Source: Wuchereria bancrofti
Taxonomy: Eukaryota; Nematoda; Chromadorea; Rhabditida; Onchocercidae
DNA: 64,000 nucleotides
Assembly (NCBI GenBank): GCA_005281725.1
Contig: SSBO01000012.1
Coordinates: 13,013,870-13,077,869, forward strand
Reading direction: 5' to 3'
Positions 38,677 through 52,221 of this stretch are shown here, in pieces. Each line of letters starts with the position of its first letter. Position 1 is the stretch's first letter. Below the pieces are notes generated by a model. The model searched no databases, was not told the origin of the DNA, and worked only from the letters and a program-made list of their open reading frames with translations. The translations under genes and the position numbers were made by a program.

Positions 38677-41600
38677 TATTTTTGTTTACATTTATTTTAA
38701 CATTATTATTATTTATTATTGTTATTTATTATTTATTGATAAGAAAAGAACGAAGTGATATTATGTATTATTGCTATTTTATTTACTAATAAAATATTAT
38801 TATAATTATTAGTAATTTTATTATTATAGTTGCAAGTTTGTTTTATTTTTTGTTGTAATACAGAAACAATAAGATTTGCGAACAATAGAATATTCAATAG
38901 AATAATCGTACAAATGATTAATGATATAAATAAGTAGCGTAGGAATGCGTGAATATTTACGATAGCATTACACGTTTGAGCATTACACGTCGTTATATAC
39001 CAATAATGATAATGACTTTTATAGATGAATAATTTTGGAAAGGAGCTGAAAATATATTTGAAAAAAGAAAGAAAAGAAGTAGGAAAAAAATATGACAAAA
39101 TTACGTAATAACGCGAAGATAAGGTAATTAATAGATAAGTAAAATTATTAGTTATTAATAGGTAAGGTCATAAAATAATCAATGCTATGCTAATTCAATT
39201 TTGATAATAAAAATAAATTCAATTGCTATAAAGAAGATTGCATTAATAAAGAAATAAATTTTTATTTAATAAATCATTAATGTTTCCTACAAAAAAAATA
39301 GTAATCATTTATTGTTAATTTAATATATGAAATTTTGTTTTTTTTTTTACTTCCATATATCATCCCGTGCTCTTATGATGTGAAATTTCTTATGATGTGA
39401 AATTTCAAATTTAAATTAAGCTAAGATAGTTATATTTCTTGTTTTAAATAAGAGACTTTAAGCTTTCTTTAAAATAAGTAGTCAATTCAAATTAATTCTA
39501 ACTTAAAAACGTACAACTGCACAATCGAAAAAATCAGAAAAATAAAAGAAACTAAAGATTTTCACATCCATAAAGGAAATTATTCAGAAAACAATGAAAA
39601 AGAAATGTGATAATCTTGTATCATTTAATTTTAAGTTAAAATTTTAATGTTTTTTTGTCTTAAAAATTTTTGTTCAGTCACCTGAAGAAAAGAGGAAAAA
39701 GGAACAAAAATAAAACAAATGATGGAATAAAATAGAAAATGGCAGAAGCTAAATTTTAATTTACATGTAAAATTTGAACGAAAAAATTAAATTATAAAAG
39801 GAAATGATGCAAACATATTGATTAACCACTTATGTTATAAAAAAGTATATATTGTAGAGAAAAATTTAGATAAACAAATATCTTTATGTACATAAATGGC
39901 TTGTGTTAATTTTTTCATTCATTTTTTTTATTTTCATAAAATGGATGACATTTTGTTGCTATAACAAATTAAATGGAACGAGGACAATTGCTGATGCTAA
40001 AAAAAAAAAATTTTCCACTTTGTTTCACATTTATTTTTAAATATATATTAGTAAATTACTTTTCCACTGTTTTCTTTGATTCTATAAAAATAGAAAATTT
40101 TTTTATTATATATGCAAAAAATTTTTTTTAAATAAAAATGAATTATTAGAAGAAAAATTGAAAGCTTGTAAAATGTAAACAAACGGTGCTTTGTTTTTAT
40201 TAAAACTTTTTAATTAATTCCTATTTAATTCTCTTTGTAACTGCTGAATTGAACTTTTATCATTGATGATATGATTATGATAGGAGAAGTAACACAAATC
40301 ATATATCACAGTATCATTTTTGAATTTGTATAATTGAAAAAAAAAAAATTGAAAATCCCCTTTTTTGGAAAAGTTTTTTGTAGAAATTATATTAGCATTA
40401 ATTAATATTAGCACTAACATTAATTTAAATTAGCAGAAACTATACTAGCACATATTAGTTTTATAATGAATTAACAATGATTTCATTTGGAGTATTTGAA
40501 GAATTACTATAAAACATTGCAAGTTGTCTTTCAAGTTTTTTCAATGAGCAAAACAAACCGGATCCGGTTAAGTGATGATGATAAATACATTATTAAAATA
40601 ACTGTTGAATATATAATATTTTAGTTTTTTTAATCCAAATATAGAAAATCATAATTACTTTTAAATAATAAATTAACAAATAAAGGCAGAAACGATAGTA
40701 GGCTAATACCTAAAAAAAAAGGAAAAAAATGAGAGTTCTAAAATTAGTAATAGAAATAATTTGAAATTAATAATATATAAAATTAAATTTGAGATAAAGA
40801 TTAGCAAACATAAAAAAATGAATAATTAAAAAATAAAATATGAATTAAAGTATATATATATATATTATTTCAAGGAAAAGTGATATAATAAAAGTTCATT
40901 TCAAATAAAACTTTTTTATCTATCCAATTCTTTTTCATCGTTAGTAATCTAACTATTTGCATTTTTCTTCATTTTTAAAAAATTTACTTTTGAAATTCAA
41001 AACAAAGTGAAAAACAAGCTTATAGAACTTAATTTTGTTCTAGGAACCAGAATTTTTTTTTGTTTTTTAATAAATATTACTAAAAAGATTCCTTCCATCA
41101 TCCAAATTTTAATTCATTCCATTTTCTTCCCTATTTCTTAGATGTAAAAATTTTCTATCAAATCTGATTATCATTATCACTAGAACTATTCCGTTATCAA
41201 TGATTGTTTATCCTGAAAGAACTAAATGACGAAAAAAAATTGTTATAATAATAGTGTATAGTTGGTGCGCTCAAATTGACAAGTTTGCTCAGCTAAGCAA
41301 TTTGGTGGTAAAATTCATATGAATAAATAATGGAAGCAAAAATATTTTCAAGTAAATGACTTAGTAAAAACAAAAAAAAAAAGAAAAAAGTAATAAAGTA
41401 AAAAGACTTTTTTAGCACTTTTAATTTCTTTCGTTTCAAATTTCATTCAGTTTTTTTCTTTTAGATTTGAATTTTTATTTTTTTCTTTTTACACTTATCT
41501 CGAAATTTTTGAAAATCAAATATTTATCATTACCAATGTATTTATTAGATTATTATGTTCAAAGTTATTTTTGAAACTTAAATCGGATTTAATTTGAAAC

Positions 41601-44600
41601 CTCATTGAATGCATTTATCAGATTATTCCATTTTAAGTTATTTATTAAGCCTTTAAACTCATTTAATTTCGAAATTTGTTAAATTATTGTATTAGTTAAT
41701 TTTATCATATCTTTTAGCATTATGTTGTAACAATCATTTTTTTCTCTTCTCAAACATAATTACATTAATAAAAGATAATAGTAAACAATAAACAAACAAC
41801 ACAAGGTTAAAGCATATCAAATGATAAGCAGCAAATAATAAAAAAATCACTCAACCTTGTCACATTACTGAAAAAACTTTTAAAAAAACTGGTTAACCAC
41901 TGCAGTGTGAGAAATGGTAAAAGTTTAAAAAACATTTATAAGTACTTTTTTTTGTAATGATTACTAAAAAAAATCCATTTGATAAATCATTTCTCAACGG
42001 AAATTCATGATGATTCAAATATAAGAATTGATAAATTTCAGTTTTTTAAAAATTTCATGTATGACACATTCTGTAGAAACTTATGGTGGCAAACCCTAAT
42101 TTCAAGTAAAAAAATTGAAGTTTTTTTTTTTTTTGTTTCTCGACAAAAACAAAATTTTAATTCAGAATTTAATTTTTGTTTTAATGCATTCTTTTGTTTT
42201 CTCAGTTATTTATTATTTTTTTGCTATAATTTTTGAACGGATCAATCTTTGCTATATAATTAATGTTATTTGAAAAATGATAAGAATGATAAGGCATATG
42301 GCGAAGAAATATTACTGAATAATTTTTGTTTAGCTTAAAATTTTTTTTAAAAAGTCAAAAAATCTCATCATTATTTTATCAATATTTTCCTCTTCTGTCT
42401 TCCTTCATCGTCTTTACTTTATCTTTTCCTCTCTCCACTTATTTATTATTTTTTATTATTTCATAGTTTTTTCAAGATAGGTAAAATCCACTCAAATGTA
42501 ATTGAATTTCAATTTCTTCTTTTTTTCATAGAGTGAAAATAACAAAACAAAAATTTCTGTTATTGAACTACTAAATTAGTACGTAACTGGGAGGAAAAAA
42601 TATTTAACTGAAAAACTGAGAAAGTTAATTTTTTTTTTTGTAAAAAATGTTGCATTTTTTGAAGAAATAAACAAACCGAGAAAAGTCATCCAATGATTAA
42701 AAAAATTCGGATAATTGTACAATGATAAGATGTAATTAACATAAAAAATTTGCTGAATTTCATGTGATTAAGACGGATGACTACGAATGATAATTCTAGT
42801 TAAGAAGTAGAAATGAAAAATAAATATTTGATAAATCAGTTTCGAACTTAAGTTTAACGTAATCAATTGAAAAATTATTACTAATAATGTGCCAAATGAA
42901 TGAAATATTATAAAAATTTTGAATGAGCAATGAGACAAATGATGTAAGTACGTCATGAATAAATTGATGTGAAACTTCAATAATTAAAATGAAAAATACT
43001 TAGCGTAGCATTCATTAGTAATTGAAATATTTTATCCTCCTTAATTTTTTAATTTTTTTTCACTCTGCTCTGCTAAGTAATTAAGCAGCAAAATAAAACA
43101 ATGATTGAATAATACAGGTTAGCTCATAACAATAATAAATAATTCACATAAGTTAACTTAAAATAACAGTAATTAAATAATTCATACAAACCAACAAAAA
43201 TAGCAATTATTAAATAACTCATATAAGCGGTAATGATATTCTATATTAATTAATTATTTTTGTTCAACTTCTTTCATCAAAAATGATAATTATTTAAAAA
43301 CTTGTTATTTTAAGATGAAATTAAATTAAGCTAATACCACAAATAAATTGAAATAAAATAAACTAAAACTATATGTACAATTAAATCACACCAAATGATA
43401 ATTGATTTTAGACCTACAAACTAAATAGTGTGAGATTGAAATAGCAATCAAAGTTGAATGATGTGAAATGCGTTGAAATAAAGAAAGAAAAATTATTTGA
43501 AATTAAAATTAAATACGCCGAAATGACGAATCAATAAAACTGAAATTAAATGCATAGAAAGGAAGTAAATTCAGTTAAATGAACTTATATAAAAGAAAAA
43601 AGAATAAAGTTAGGATAGTAATGTGAAATATTTGATAATAAAAGCAATAGCATTTGCTAACAGTTCCACTTCTAATCTTTCAAATAACTTTGATTTTATT
43701 TCAAATTTCATGTACTTTTTGCGAGAACAGTCCAACACATGATTAATTGATCAACAATATCAAATTCATCAATTTTGAAACTATCATATCGACTGCGCTC
43801 TTTATTTTACTTCTTCACTTCTGCTCATTTTATGTTGAAAGCTAATTTGCAAAACTTGAGATTTCAACAAAATTCTAGATGAAATTAAATTTGAAATATT
43901 AAAAAGTAAGCTCAATTATGTATAATTTATCCATTAGCAATAAGATTTATAAATTGAATTGAATCTTACTATTTAATGAATTAATAAAATTGGAAAAAAG
44001 AGCAAATTAATAAGAAAAAATAGCAAAAATAAAAAAAAATACTAAACCATCTTTCATTAATTAAAACGAATGAGTAATTTAGTTTTCAATATAAATTAGT
44101 ATAATTTAGCAAAACACAACCATAATTCTTTCATCATTTAGCCTTCTATTTAGTTAATTTTTTCAAAAATTTTTGGCTAAATTACTAATTAACGAATATA
44201 ACAGTTTATGGACAAATTAAAAGAGTTTTTTTTCAGTTCCACTTAAAATGTAAAATTATTTGACATAAAATATCATCGATGGTTCCAAATAAAAATTAGA
44301 ATTGATGTAATAAAACTATTTTTATGTCATTAAATCATAAAAAAAACATTGGTATAAAATAAAGCTTTAATTTCTAGATTAATTACTCATAAAATGAATA
44401 ATAATTTCAGCTAATTGCATGAAAAGGAAAAAAAGAAGCGCAAATGTCATTTCATTACAAATAAATATTAAATGATCTTTGAGACAACATATTAATTTCA
44501 GAAATTATTAATGTAAAAAACATTAATGTTTTGGAGAAATTGTCATTATGAAGCTATAAAAGCGTATTGGATTAATTTTAAAAATTATTAAATGACTCAA

Positions 44601-45057
44601 TTCAAATGGATGAAAAATTCTTAAATTGATTACATTTTCCTTGAAGAAAACAATAAAATGTCGTTTATTTTAGTGTAAGCTTTTAGAGCTAAAAAGAAAG
44701 TACCAACAAAAAAAATTTTATTTCCTTTTTCCTTTTTCTCTCTTTTTTTTTAGATAAAATGAAATAACAAAAGTTTTTTATACAGTAATTGCTTGTATAT
44801 TTCAAAAAAAATCCTTTTTTTAAATTAATTTAAATTGCTCAGATTTGACTAAAATTTAAGTTATCATGATCCATCAAAACACACGCTTTTATATTCAAAT
44901 GACAGTTGTACTTCTAAAATAATTATTCAATCAGCTGCTTGCTTGCCTGCTCTTTCGCTTTTTATCTTCTCGTCTTTTTCTTTTCCGGAAGATAATTAAA
45001 ATCATATTGGCACTTGGACTAGTACTTTGCAAAGGGAACATTCTAATAACCCTGAAC

Positions 45058-45109
45058 TACTTATGACGGTTTCAAGAGACAGAGATGTCTCTTGAAACCG
45101 TCATAAGTA
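45058..45109. repeat. Perfect 23-bp inverted repeat (hairpin)
   Basis: Left arm TACTTATGACGGTTTCAAGA plus GAC (45058-45080), loop AGAGAT, and right arm its exact reverse complement (45087-45109). The arms are not AT-rich, so chance is unlikely. It is too short for a typical pre-miRNA and has no poly-T exit that would mark a Pol III terminator. Confidence 0.9.
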
Positions 45110-45224
45110 CCTCAGTGATTACGTGTATGAGAGATATCCGGTTTGATACATGAATGTTATCAAATAAACCCTAAATGAGAAATCATGCACTAAGAGACAG
45201 TTCGGAATATCAGTATTGCACTGA

Positions 45225-45345
45225 AAGGAGATAATCTAGAATTCTAGAGATAGTCGAGAGTCCTGCATGAAAAGCAGATCGTCAGGAGTTTTAGAGATAA
45301 TCCAGAGTGCTTCATTAAGAAGAATAATACGGAATTCTTTATTAA
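45225..45345. repeat. Degenerate tandem repeat
   Basis: Loosely repeated units of roughly 28-30 bases built around 'AGAGATAATCCAGAGTTCT': TAATCTAGAATTCTAGAGAT, AGTCGAGAGTCCTGCATGAA, CGTCAGGAGTTTTAGAGAT, AATCCAGAGTGCTTCATTAA and AATACGGAATTCTTTATTAA. It includes a 12-bp palindrome CTAGAATTCTAG. Alignment is by eye. Confidence 0.45.
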
Positions 45346-45366
45346 AATATACACAAAATGATATAT

Positions 45367-45383
45367 ATTATATATATATATAC
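45367..45383. repeat. (AT)n tract
   Basis: Short alternating AT run. Confidence 0.8.
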
Positions 45384-47179
45384 CGGGAATGAAGAAAATG
45401 CCGGAAAATTATCCGTCAACCGAAGGAACGAAGAACTGCAGAAACAACTTTCGCACTGATTCTTATCAGTAAGAAATACAACAGTTTTTGAAACTGTAAC
45501 TTATTTGCTGCTACAAATATATCTTTCGAAAAATGTTATGTTTAAAGTACTATCGATAATAACAGGTAGAGCTAATACTTAATGTTACCAATTTTTTGTG
45601 TTCACTTTTCCTTTGAAATGATTTCGATGAGTTTTAGTGCTATGAACAGATTCTTCATGTGTGACAATTTGAGTGATAAGGTTGACAAAAAAATAAAAAT
45701 GAAATTAGCAAAATAACTTTGTAAATATTTCGCAACAGAAATAAAAGTAAAGTAAAACACATTTCAACTATCCAAACTGATTTACGTGATTTGTATTTGA
45801 AATTGCTATTTCTATAAAAATTGTGCAAACTATATTTGTACGTTAGGCATTCACCTTCATTGTTCATTTGAATTTCCACTCTAGGAGTGCAAATGTCTCA
45901 ATCGGTAGTACAATAATATGATTTGTTTGATATATTTGATCACTATTTGTCTTTTTAAATTTTCATCAGTTTTAAAAATTTCCCAATATCCGGATAACAA
46001 ATTTTTAATTTATAAAACTACCAAGTTTTTTTCAAATCAGAAAAGTTCCAACTTCTCATTGTCAACAGTAATAACTACAAAAATAATTTAATCATTGCTA
46101 TTGTAGATTGATTGCTGGAATTCCAAACAAGAAGTTTTTAAATTTTAAATTGTCGAATTTTCTTAACAAAGGCAAATTTATTAGATGAATCGTTTGTATT
46201 TTTGATTATAATTAAAAATTTTTATTAACTGTTAAAAGATAAGAAAAGAAAAAAGTAACAAACGAACAGTTGGATGAAATAATTAGCAAATTTATTAATA
46301 AATAATCTAAAATTTCAAATATTGTAATACATTTTTTTAAAAATTCATCGACAAAATAAATTTCATTTGATCAGATTATTTCATTAAACTTAATTATTTC
46401 AAAATACATAAATTATTTGAGTTAAAAAGGGAAGAAACGAATGAAAATGTATGTTTAAGAAATTGATGCGATGCAATCTATCATTTTTCTGCTTGTTTTT
46501 ACGTTATCACGATTTTTAGAAATAAATTTTTCTCTTTTTTTTTTATTGCACTGTTGCTGTTCTGTGATTAAATCACAAAAGAATATGGCTAAATTTATCA
46601 CTTGTTAAATTTAAAAAAGATAAATTTCTTAAAAATCTTAAAAAAAGATAAAAAAAAAGAACGAAGAATTTAGAAGATTTTGTTTTTTTCTTTTAATTCA
46701 TGAAAATGTTTAAAAATTTCTGTTCACCTGAAAAATTTTTAAATTTTCATCATTTAAGTAATAATTTGGTTTAAAATTTCACGTAATTCATTCGTGCTGC
46801 ACGTATTGTTTTTTTTTTTCAAAAAATTTTTCCTGAATTACTTGTACTGTATTTTCTCGAAAATTTCAGTAGTAATTAATCAATTTCATCAGATTTTAAA
46901 TTTTAAAAAGAATTTTTTTCAAAAAAATGCTAGTTATATCCATTTTTCTTTTCAGAATCAATTCTTAGCATATTTGAAAATTAATAAATGAAATTGAAGC
47001 GGATATAACTGAATTGAAATTAATAAAAAAAAAATGAAAAAAACGGGACAAAAAATGAAATCCGGATGTTCTATTTTAATATGAAGAAGTAGAAAAAAAA
47101 AGAAATCCTTGTTTCGGAAAATACAGACATATTCTGGAACTGATTATTTATCGACGTGAGTTATTCACGTGAGATGAAA

Positions 47180-47492
47180 ACGCGAGAACTCTTAAAAGAA
47201 CATTATGAAAATAAATAATATTTCTTTATATTTATATATAATCATTTAGAGCTGTAAATTCCTTTTTTTTAAATTATAATTAGATTATAATTAGTTATAA
47301 ATTATAAATAAAATTATAATTAGATTATAATTTTTNACGCGAGAACTCTTAAAAGAACATTATGAAAATAAATAATATTTCTTTATATTTATATATAATC
47401 ATTTAGAGCTGTAAATTCCTTTTTTTTAAATTATAATTAGATTATAATTAGTTATAAATTATAAATAAAATTATAATTAGATTATAATTTTT
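47180..47492. other. Assembly gap: single N between two identical 156-bp copies
   Basis: 47180-47335 (starting ACGCGAGAACTC) is repeated base for base at 47337-47492, with the only N of the window at 47336 between them. Such a pattern usually means two contig ends that overlap were abutted instead of merged. The real genome probably has one copy. Confidence 0.9.
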
Positions 47493-49224
47493 TTAAAATT
47501 ATAATTAGCAGATTGAAATAATAGAAAAGATAAGTTCAACTAATTGCAAAAAGATAATTCACTTAAATGATGCGCATTCAAAAACTTGTAAAAAAAAGGA
47601 AAAAATTTTAAGCAGACAGTTGTTGTTGAAATTTTAAACTTAGTATGAAAAATTATAAGTATCTCTTACCAAAATTATTATTACCTGTTAGATGTTTTTT
47701 TTTATACACACAGAAATTCATAAAAATTGTATATTATTTGATTATTTGACAAGAAATGATAGTCATAGTTCAATAGTGATAATCGAAAGCGTAGGTAGAG
47801 AGAATAACTATTATTTTGAAAGCGTTTATGTAAATGATTTATAATGCTTTAATTTTAATTAATTGATAGAGCAATAAAAAAAAAAGTTAAAAAAAGTTAA
47901 AAGTTAAAAAAAAAAATTTAAAAAAAAGTTTTTTCAAAAGTTAAAAAAAAGTAGATTGAAGGTGAAATTTTTGATTGCTTTCTAAATGAAAAATATTTCT
48001 TTAAAAAAAATCTTTGCGATAAAATTTTCATTATTTCTTTATTTCTTATTGCACAGTAATTGGACTTTGTTAGTAAATAAGAAATAAAAAAATATGAAAT
48101 GTGTGTTTAAATTTGAAGATAAAATAATGGCATAATCAAATAATTTGAATATTTTGGTAAATGATACAAATGAATTTGTCTTACTTTTTTTTTCCGAATT
48201 AATTTTTCTAAAGAAAGAGATAAAAGAAGCAAATGAAATTGCCATTATTTAATCGAAATTTTGCTTGTGTAATAATGAGAAATTGTTCCCATCAATTTTA
48301 AATTTATTTGTAAATTCTAATGACTCAAAATTTTGTACAAAAACAAAAAAAAAAACAGTGAGAGAAGTTATAAAAGTAAAAGCTACATTTAAGCATAATG
48401 AAATAAAAAAGTACACATTACAAAATATTATTACTTGGTGTTATGATATTTAAAATATAGCGATATTTGTAAAATCAAAAAAAAAAAATTACTTTAAAAT
48501 CTCTTTTTAAAACTTTATCTATTCTATGTTTATTTCACTTAAAAATCATCCAATCTTTCAAAAAAATTTTGCAACTGATTTATATTTACAACTTATTTAA
48601 ACTTATGATAAGGCAATTTGAAACAGATAAAATTAGAAATTTGTCCAAACAATGGGAGTTACTTAAATTAGTATTTCAATCAATTGTGATGATCAAATAA
48701 ATATGAAATTATAAAATTCATAACATAGGAATACCTTGCTATCAATAACATTGAAATAAACAAAATGAAAAAGAAATATCCTATTTAACTGAAAAACCTA
48801 AAATTTTTCTAATTAAATCCGATAGTGAAAAGAAAACAAATATGCTCTTCGATTCCTCTGCAATTTGCTAAAATACAATCATTTCTTGAAAATGAATCTT
48901 TAAATAATTTGGAGTGAATAATAGAATTTTTATTGAAAAAAAAACAACTCATAATTGCAAAAAAAAAGAAAAAAATAATTTCTTAGGCTATTAAATAGAA
49001 TCATATGGAACAGTTCATTCCAGTCAAGCAGTAAATGTTTTATTTTAATAGCCTAAGGCTTATTTTCAGTATACTGAAATTTTGTCCTAGGATATTGCAT
49101 TTGTGCTAAATAAAAATAAAACAAACAATAAAATATCAGAAATTGATATTCAAAAATTTGTAACAAAAATTATAGCTATGTGCACTTTGGTAATGTTAAA
49201 AGAAAAAGTATAGAAAAGGTGATT

Positions 49225-49273
49225 CTCTCCCTCCCTCTCCCTCTTTCTCCCTGTCTTTTCTCTTTCTCTTTCC
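49225..49273 (+). repeat. Polypyrimidine tract
   Basis: C/T-only run (CTCCCTCCCTCTCCCTCTTT and onward). Confidence 0.85.
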
Positions 49274-51465
49274 TAAGATAATGAGCAAAGGATGTAGCTG
49301 CAATAATTTTTATAGATTTATGTGCTTTAGTAAATTAACTATTGGTTAAAAAATTCCAAAGTTTCAAGTTCCATTCGTTTTAAACAGATGTCTGTCTAGG
49401 TGATGATAAAAAGAGAGAAGTTGAAAAGAGAAGATAAGATAAGATAGGATAAAATGAAATCAATTGATTAGTATAGTTCCTATCTTTTTATCATTGCTGT
49501 GATGTTAAAAGATGATAAATAATGGATAAAATGAAACGAATTGAAATAAATGTATTCCTTTTTTTTTTTGTTAAAGAGAAAAAAAGGCGAGAAAGAATTA
49601 TTTTCCATATTATAATCTAATTGCAAATTGTTTCTCATAATTTTCCGTTCAACAATGTTTTGCTTATTTCAATTTTGATTTATTTATTCCACAACAATTA
49701 ATTCATTTCGAAAGGTTCGCGAAACAAATAAAATTTGCCACTGATCGAATCAATAGTGAGCTAATCTATAAATCACTGTAATTGTGAACATTGTGATTTA
49801 TTTGATTAAAGCTTGAAAACTTTGAGATATTAGCGCAAAAAAAAAAACCAAATCGTCTAATAAGAATGAACATGAAGAAAAATGCCATTCAAATAAAAGG
49901 AAGTTATCATTGCTTCAAATAACCAAATTATTTTCAATGCTGATTATAGATTACACTATAAAATATTTACGTAACATTTTATCATTGTTTTATTGATTTG
50001 ATAAGATAAAATACGATGATATTTTATCAAAAACAATGAGCAAGTTAAATACGTAATTTCAATTAAAATGATATGTGCATAATATGATAGAGAATGCTTA
50101 CCATTGTATAAGTATAGAAAATTTTTTTTTAATCTTCCTACTCCAGTGTGGCTGTAGAATAAATGATTAAATGTATTTAAAATGGTTAAATTTAAGTCTA
50201 AATCAATATTTTAAAGCCTAAATCTAAGCCTTTATGCAATAGATTTGTTATCACTTACAAAATATGTGGACAAATATTAATTTTTTCTGGTAACTGTTCG
50301 AATTTCAACGCTGATAATAATCTATTGCGCTGCAAAAATTTTTAACGCTGGGAAAAAAAAATTACGAACTTTTTCAGGAAAAACAAAATTCTGGTAAATT
50401 AAACTTTTCATTTCCTAATTTGATAACAAGAAGGAAAAGTTTCGAAAAAAAGGAAAAAAAAGTGTGCAAATTATGAAGTGATGATTTCAAATTTAACAAA
50501 CATTATTAATATCAAATTACCGAAATATATTCAAACTGTATAACACGAATTAATTTTTTTAAATGACTCCGTAGTAATAAACATTCACAATAATGATCAA
50601 TGTTTGAAATTTATTTAAAAAAAATAAGGTTAATTTTTAAATTTTAATTGAATATAGATTAAATATTGGATAAACTTTAACAGATTAATTAAATTTTGAA
50701 TTATTTTGATAATACTGTTCATTTTGTGATTATAAAATAAAAAAATATTACCATCTTACTGCAATGTATGCTTTCTGTTTATGTTCGTTATAGATTTCAC
50801 TTCATTCATACAATTCTTTCAGCATTTCAATGATGATATCTCCTATGACTTATCTTGTCAGTATCTTATTTCCTATGATTTTTCTGGCGATATTTTATGA
50901 TAAAAACTAATTGATAGTTTATTTGTAAAGAGTTATAAGTCCATAGCTCCGATGAAAAAAAAAATTCTCACTGAGTTTATTTTCATTTATTTATTAAATT
51001 ATGAATCAGTAATTAGAGAGTAATTAGAAAGCTATAAAGATTTTATGGATTATTCTTTTAGAAATAAATAATTTTTATTGGTAGACATAAAAAAGGTATC
51101 TTTTTTTAATCTTTTAAATGTTTAAATTGATTTATTGAAAATATTGAAACTTTATGAAAATGATCCATTGATCTTTCATTCCCTTTTTGTTTGTATAATT
51201 TTTGATTAAAATAACGGAATAGCCAAGTTAAATGACTCAGATAGAGATGGAAAACTTTTTTTTAATTATCAACTTAAATAAATATTTAAGTTAAATTTTT
51301 TGAAACTTGTCAATGATAATAAAAAAGTTTGTAAAACTTTTTCACTTACATATTTGATAAGGGATAAGTATGAATACAATATTTTCATTGTTAAAATGAG
51401 TAGCAACGTAAGGATAATTACACTTTCTTTCCAACAATTAGTTTTTTTCTTTTGGGACAACTTTT

Positions 51466-51900
51466 TCACAGCGCACGGGGTAATGCGCATTTGGCAGTTG
51501 AATTTCATAGTGAGGCCGAGCTGAACAAGTTGGCAGAGGAATGTTGGACTGGGTTGGACTGGGCTGGACTAAGCTAGGCTGGTTACTGAGTGATATGGAT
51601 GAGCTATTTTGTGGAAATGGTTAGGAGTTGGTAAGAGGTAGAAGCATGGGTAAGGAAATGAAAGATCGGTTTACATTGTATTAATCGAGGAGGTGCTAGA
51701 GATTACTATGAGATGAGGGATAGTGTTGTGGCAGAGATTGAGAAATTTCACAAAAAATCGAGGCGGCAGGTATTGTAGCAGGGACGGAAAGTAATGGAGG
51801 TAAGTGTTAGAGGTGGAGAAATGATTCAGTTATTGAAGTTATGGAATAGCACAGGTTAAGGAATTGAGAGGATTGTTGAAAGGTAGTGTTAGACATTTGT
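51466..51900. other. G-rich patch, possible decayed element
   Basis: About 430 bases clearly richer in G than the surroundings. It contains near-tandem 10-base units (TTGGACTGGG, TTGGACTGGG, CTGGACTAAG, CTAGGCTGG). Short protein-like pieces appear in changing frames, but none is recognised. Its base composition suggests an old insertion. Confidence 0.35.
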
Positions 51901-52192
51901 GGAATATTTGGTTGAAAGAATATTTGAAATTTGTGAAGTTGAAATATTATATGATTTGTTAATTTCAATTATTATAAAGTCACTTTATTAGAGTTTAAAG
52001 AAGATTTTTCTTTAAAAATGATTCTGAAAAAAAAGAGCTGCGAAAGTTTTTAAAATTAATGAAACATTTGAAATTGTTTCAAGTTGAATTACATCAATTC
52101 ATTTTGTCAAATACTGTAACTATCTGAAAACATTATGTTTATGATTTACTTTATTTATTTTAATTCCGTGTAGCAATATATTTGCTTCTTTT

Positions 52193-52208
52193 TCTTTCTC
52201 AATTTCAG
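52193..52208 (+). promoter_or_regulatory. Probable spliced-leader acceptor before RabGGTA
   Basis: TTTCTTTCTCAATTTCAG ends 13 bases before the start ATG at 52222, with no upstream coding exon that would splice to it. In nematodes this spacing is typical of SL1 trans-splicing. Inferred, not shown. Confidence 0.5.
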
Positions 52209-52221
52209 ATTAAAAGAAAAG

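Larger units (their letters stand above)
38677..52192. other. 13.5-kb AT-rich stretch without a supported gene
   Basis: I found no exon I can support on either strand. Open frames of 60-121 codons here are Phe/Ile/Lys/Asn-rich translations of AT-rich DNA with no family resemblance. Contents: upstream region of the degenerin, a perfect hairpin at 45058-45109 in a small GC-richer patch (about 44930-45480), an assembly duplication around the N at 47336, a CT-rich tract at about 49225-49273, and a G-rich patch at about 51466-51900. Confidence 0.6.

Noticed and set aside
38268..38789. Plus-strand Asp-rich frames opposite degenerin exon 1
   Set aside because: The Asp runs are the reverse of the His/Gln codons of exon 1.
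38733..39098. 121-codon minus-strand frame upstream of degenerin exon 1
   Set aside because: Ser/Phe/Ile/Asn-rich with no domain. It is not in frame with the degenerin start and no splice link to it is seen.
45058..45109. Hairpin as a microRNA precursor or hammerhead ribozyme
   Set aside because: The stem is too short and too perfect for a normal pre-miRNA, and the conserved hammerhead core (CUGANGA with GAAA) is not present.
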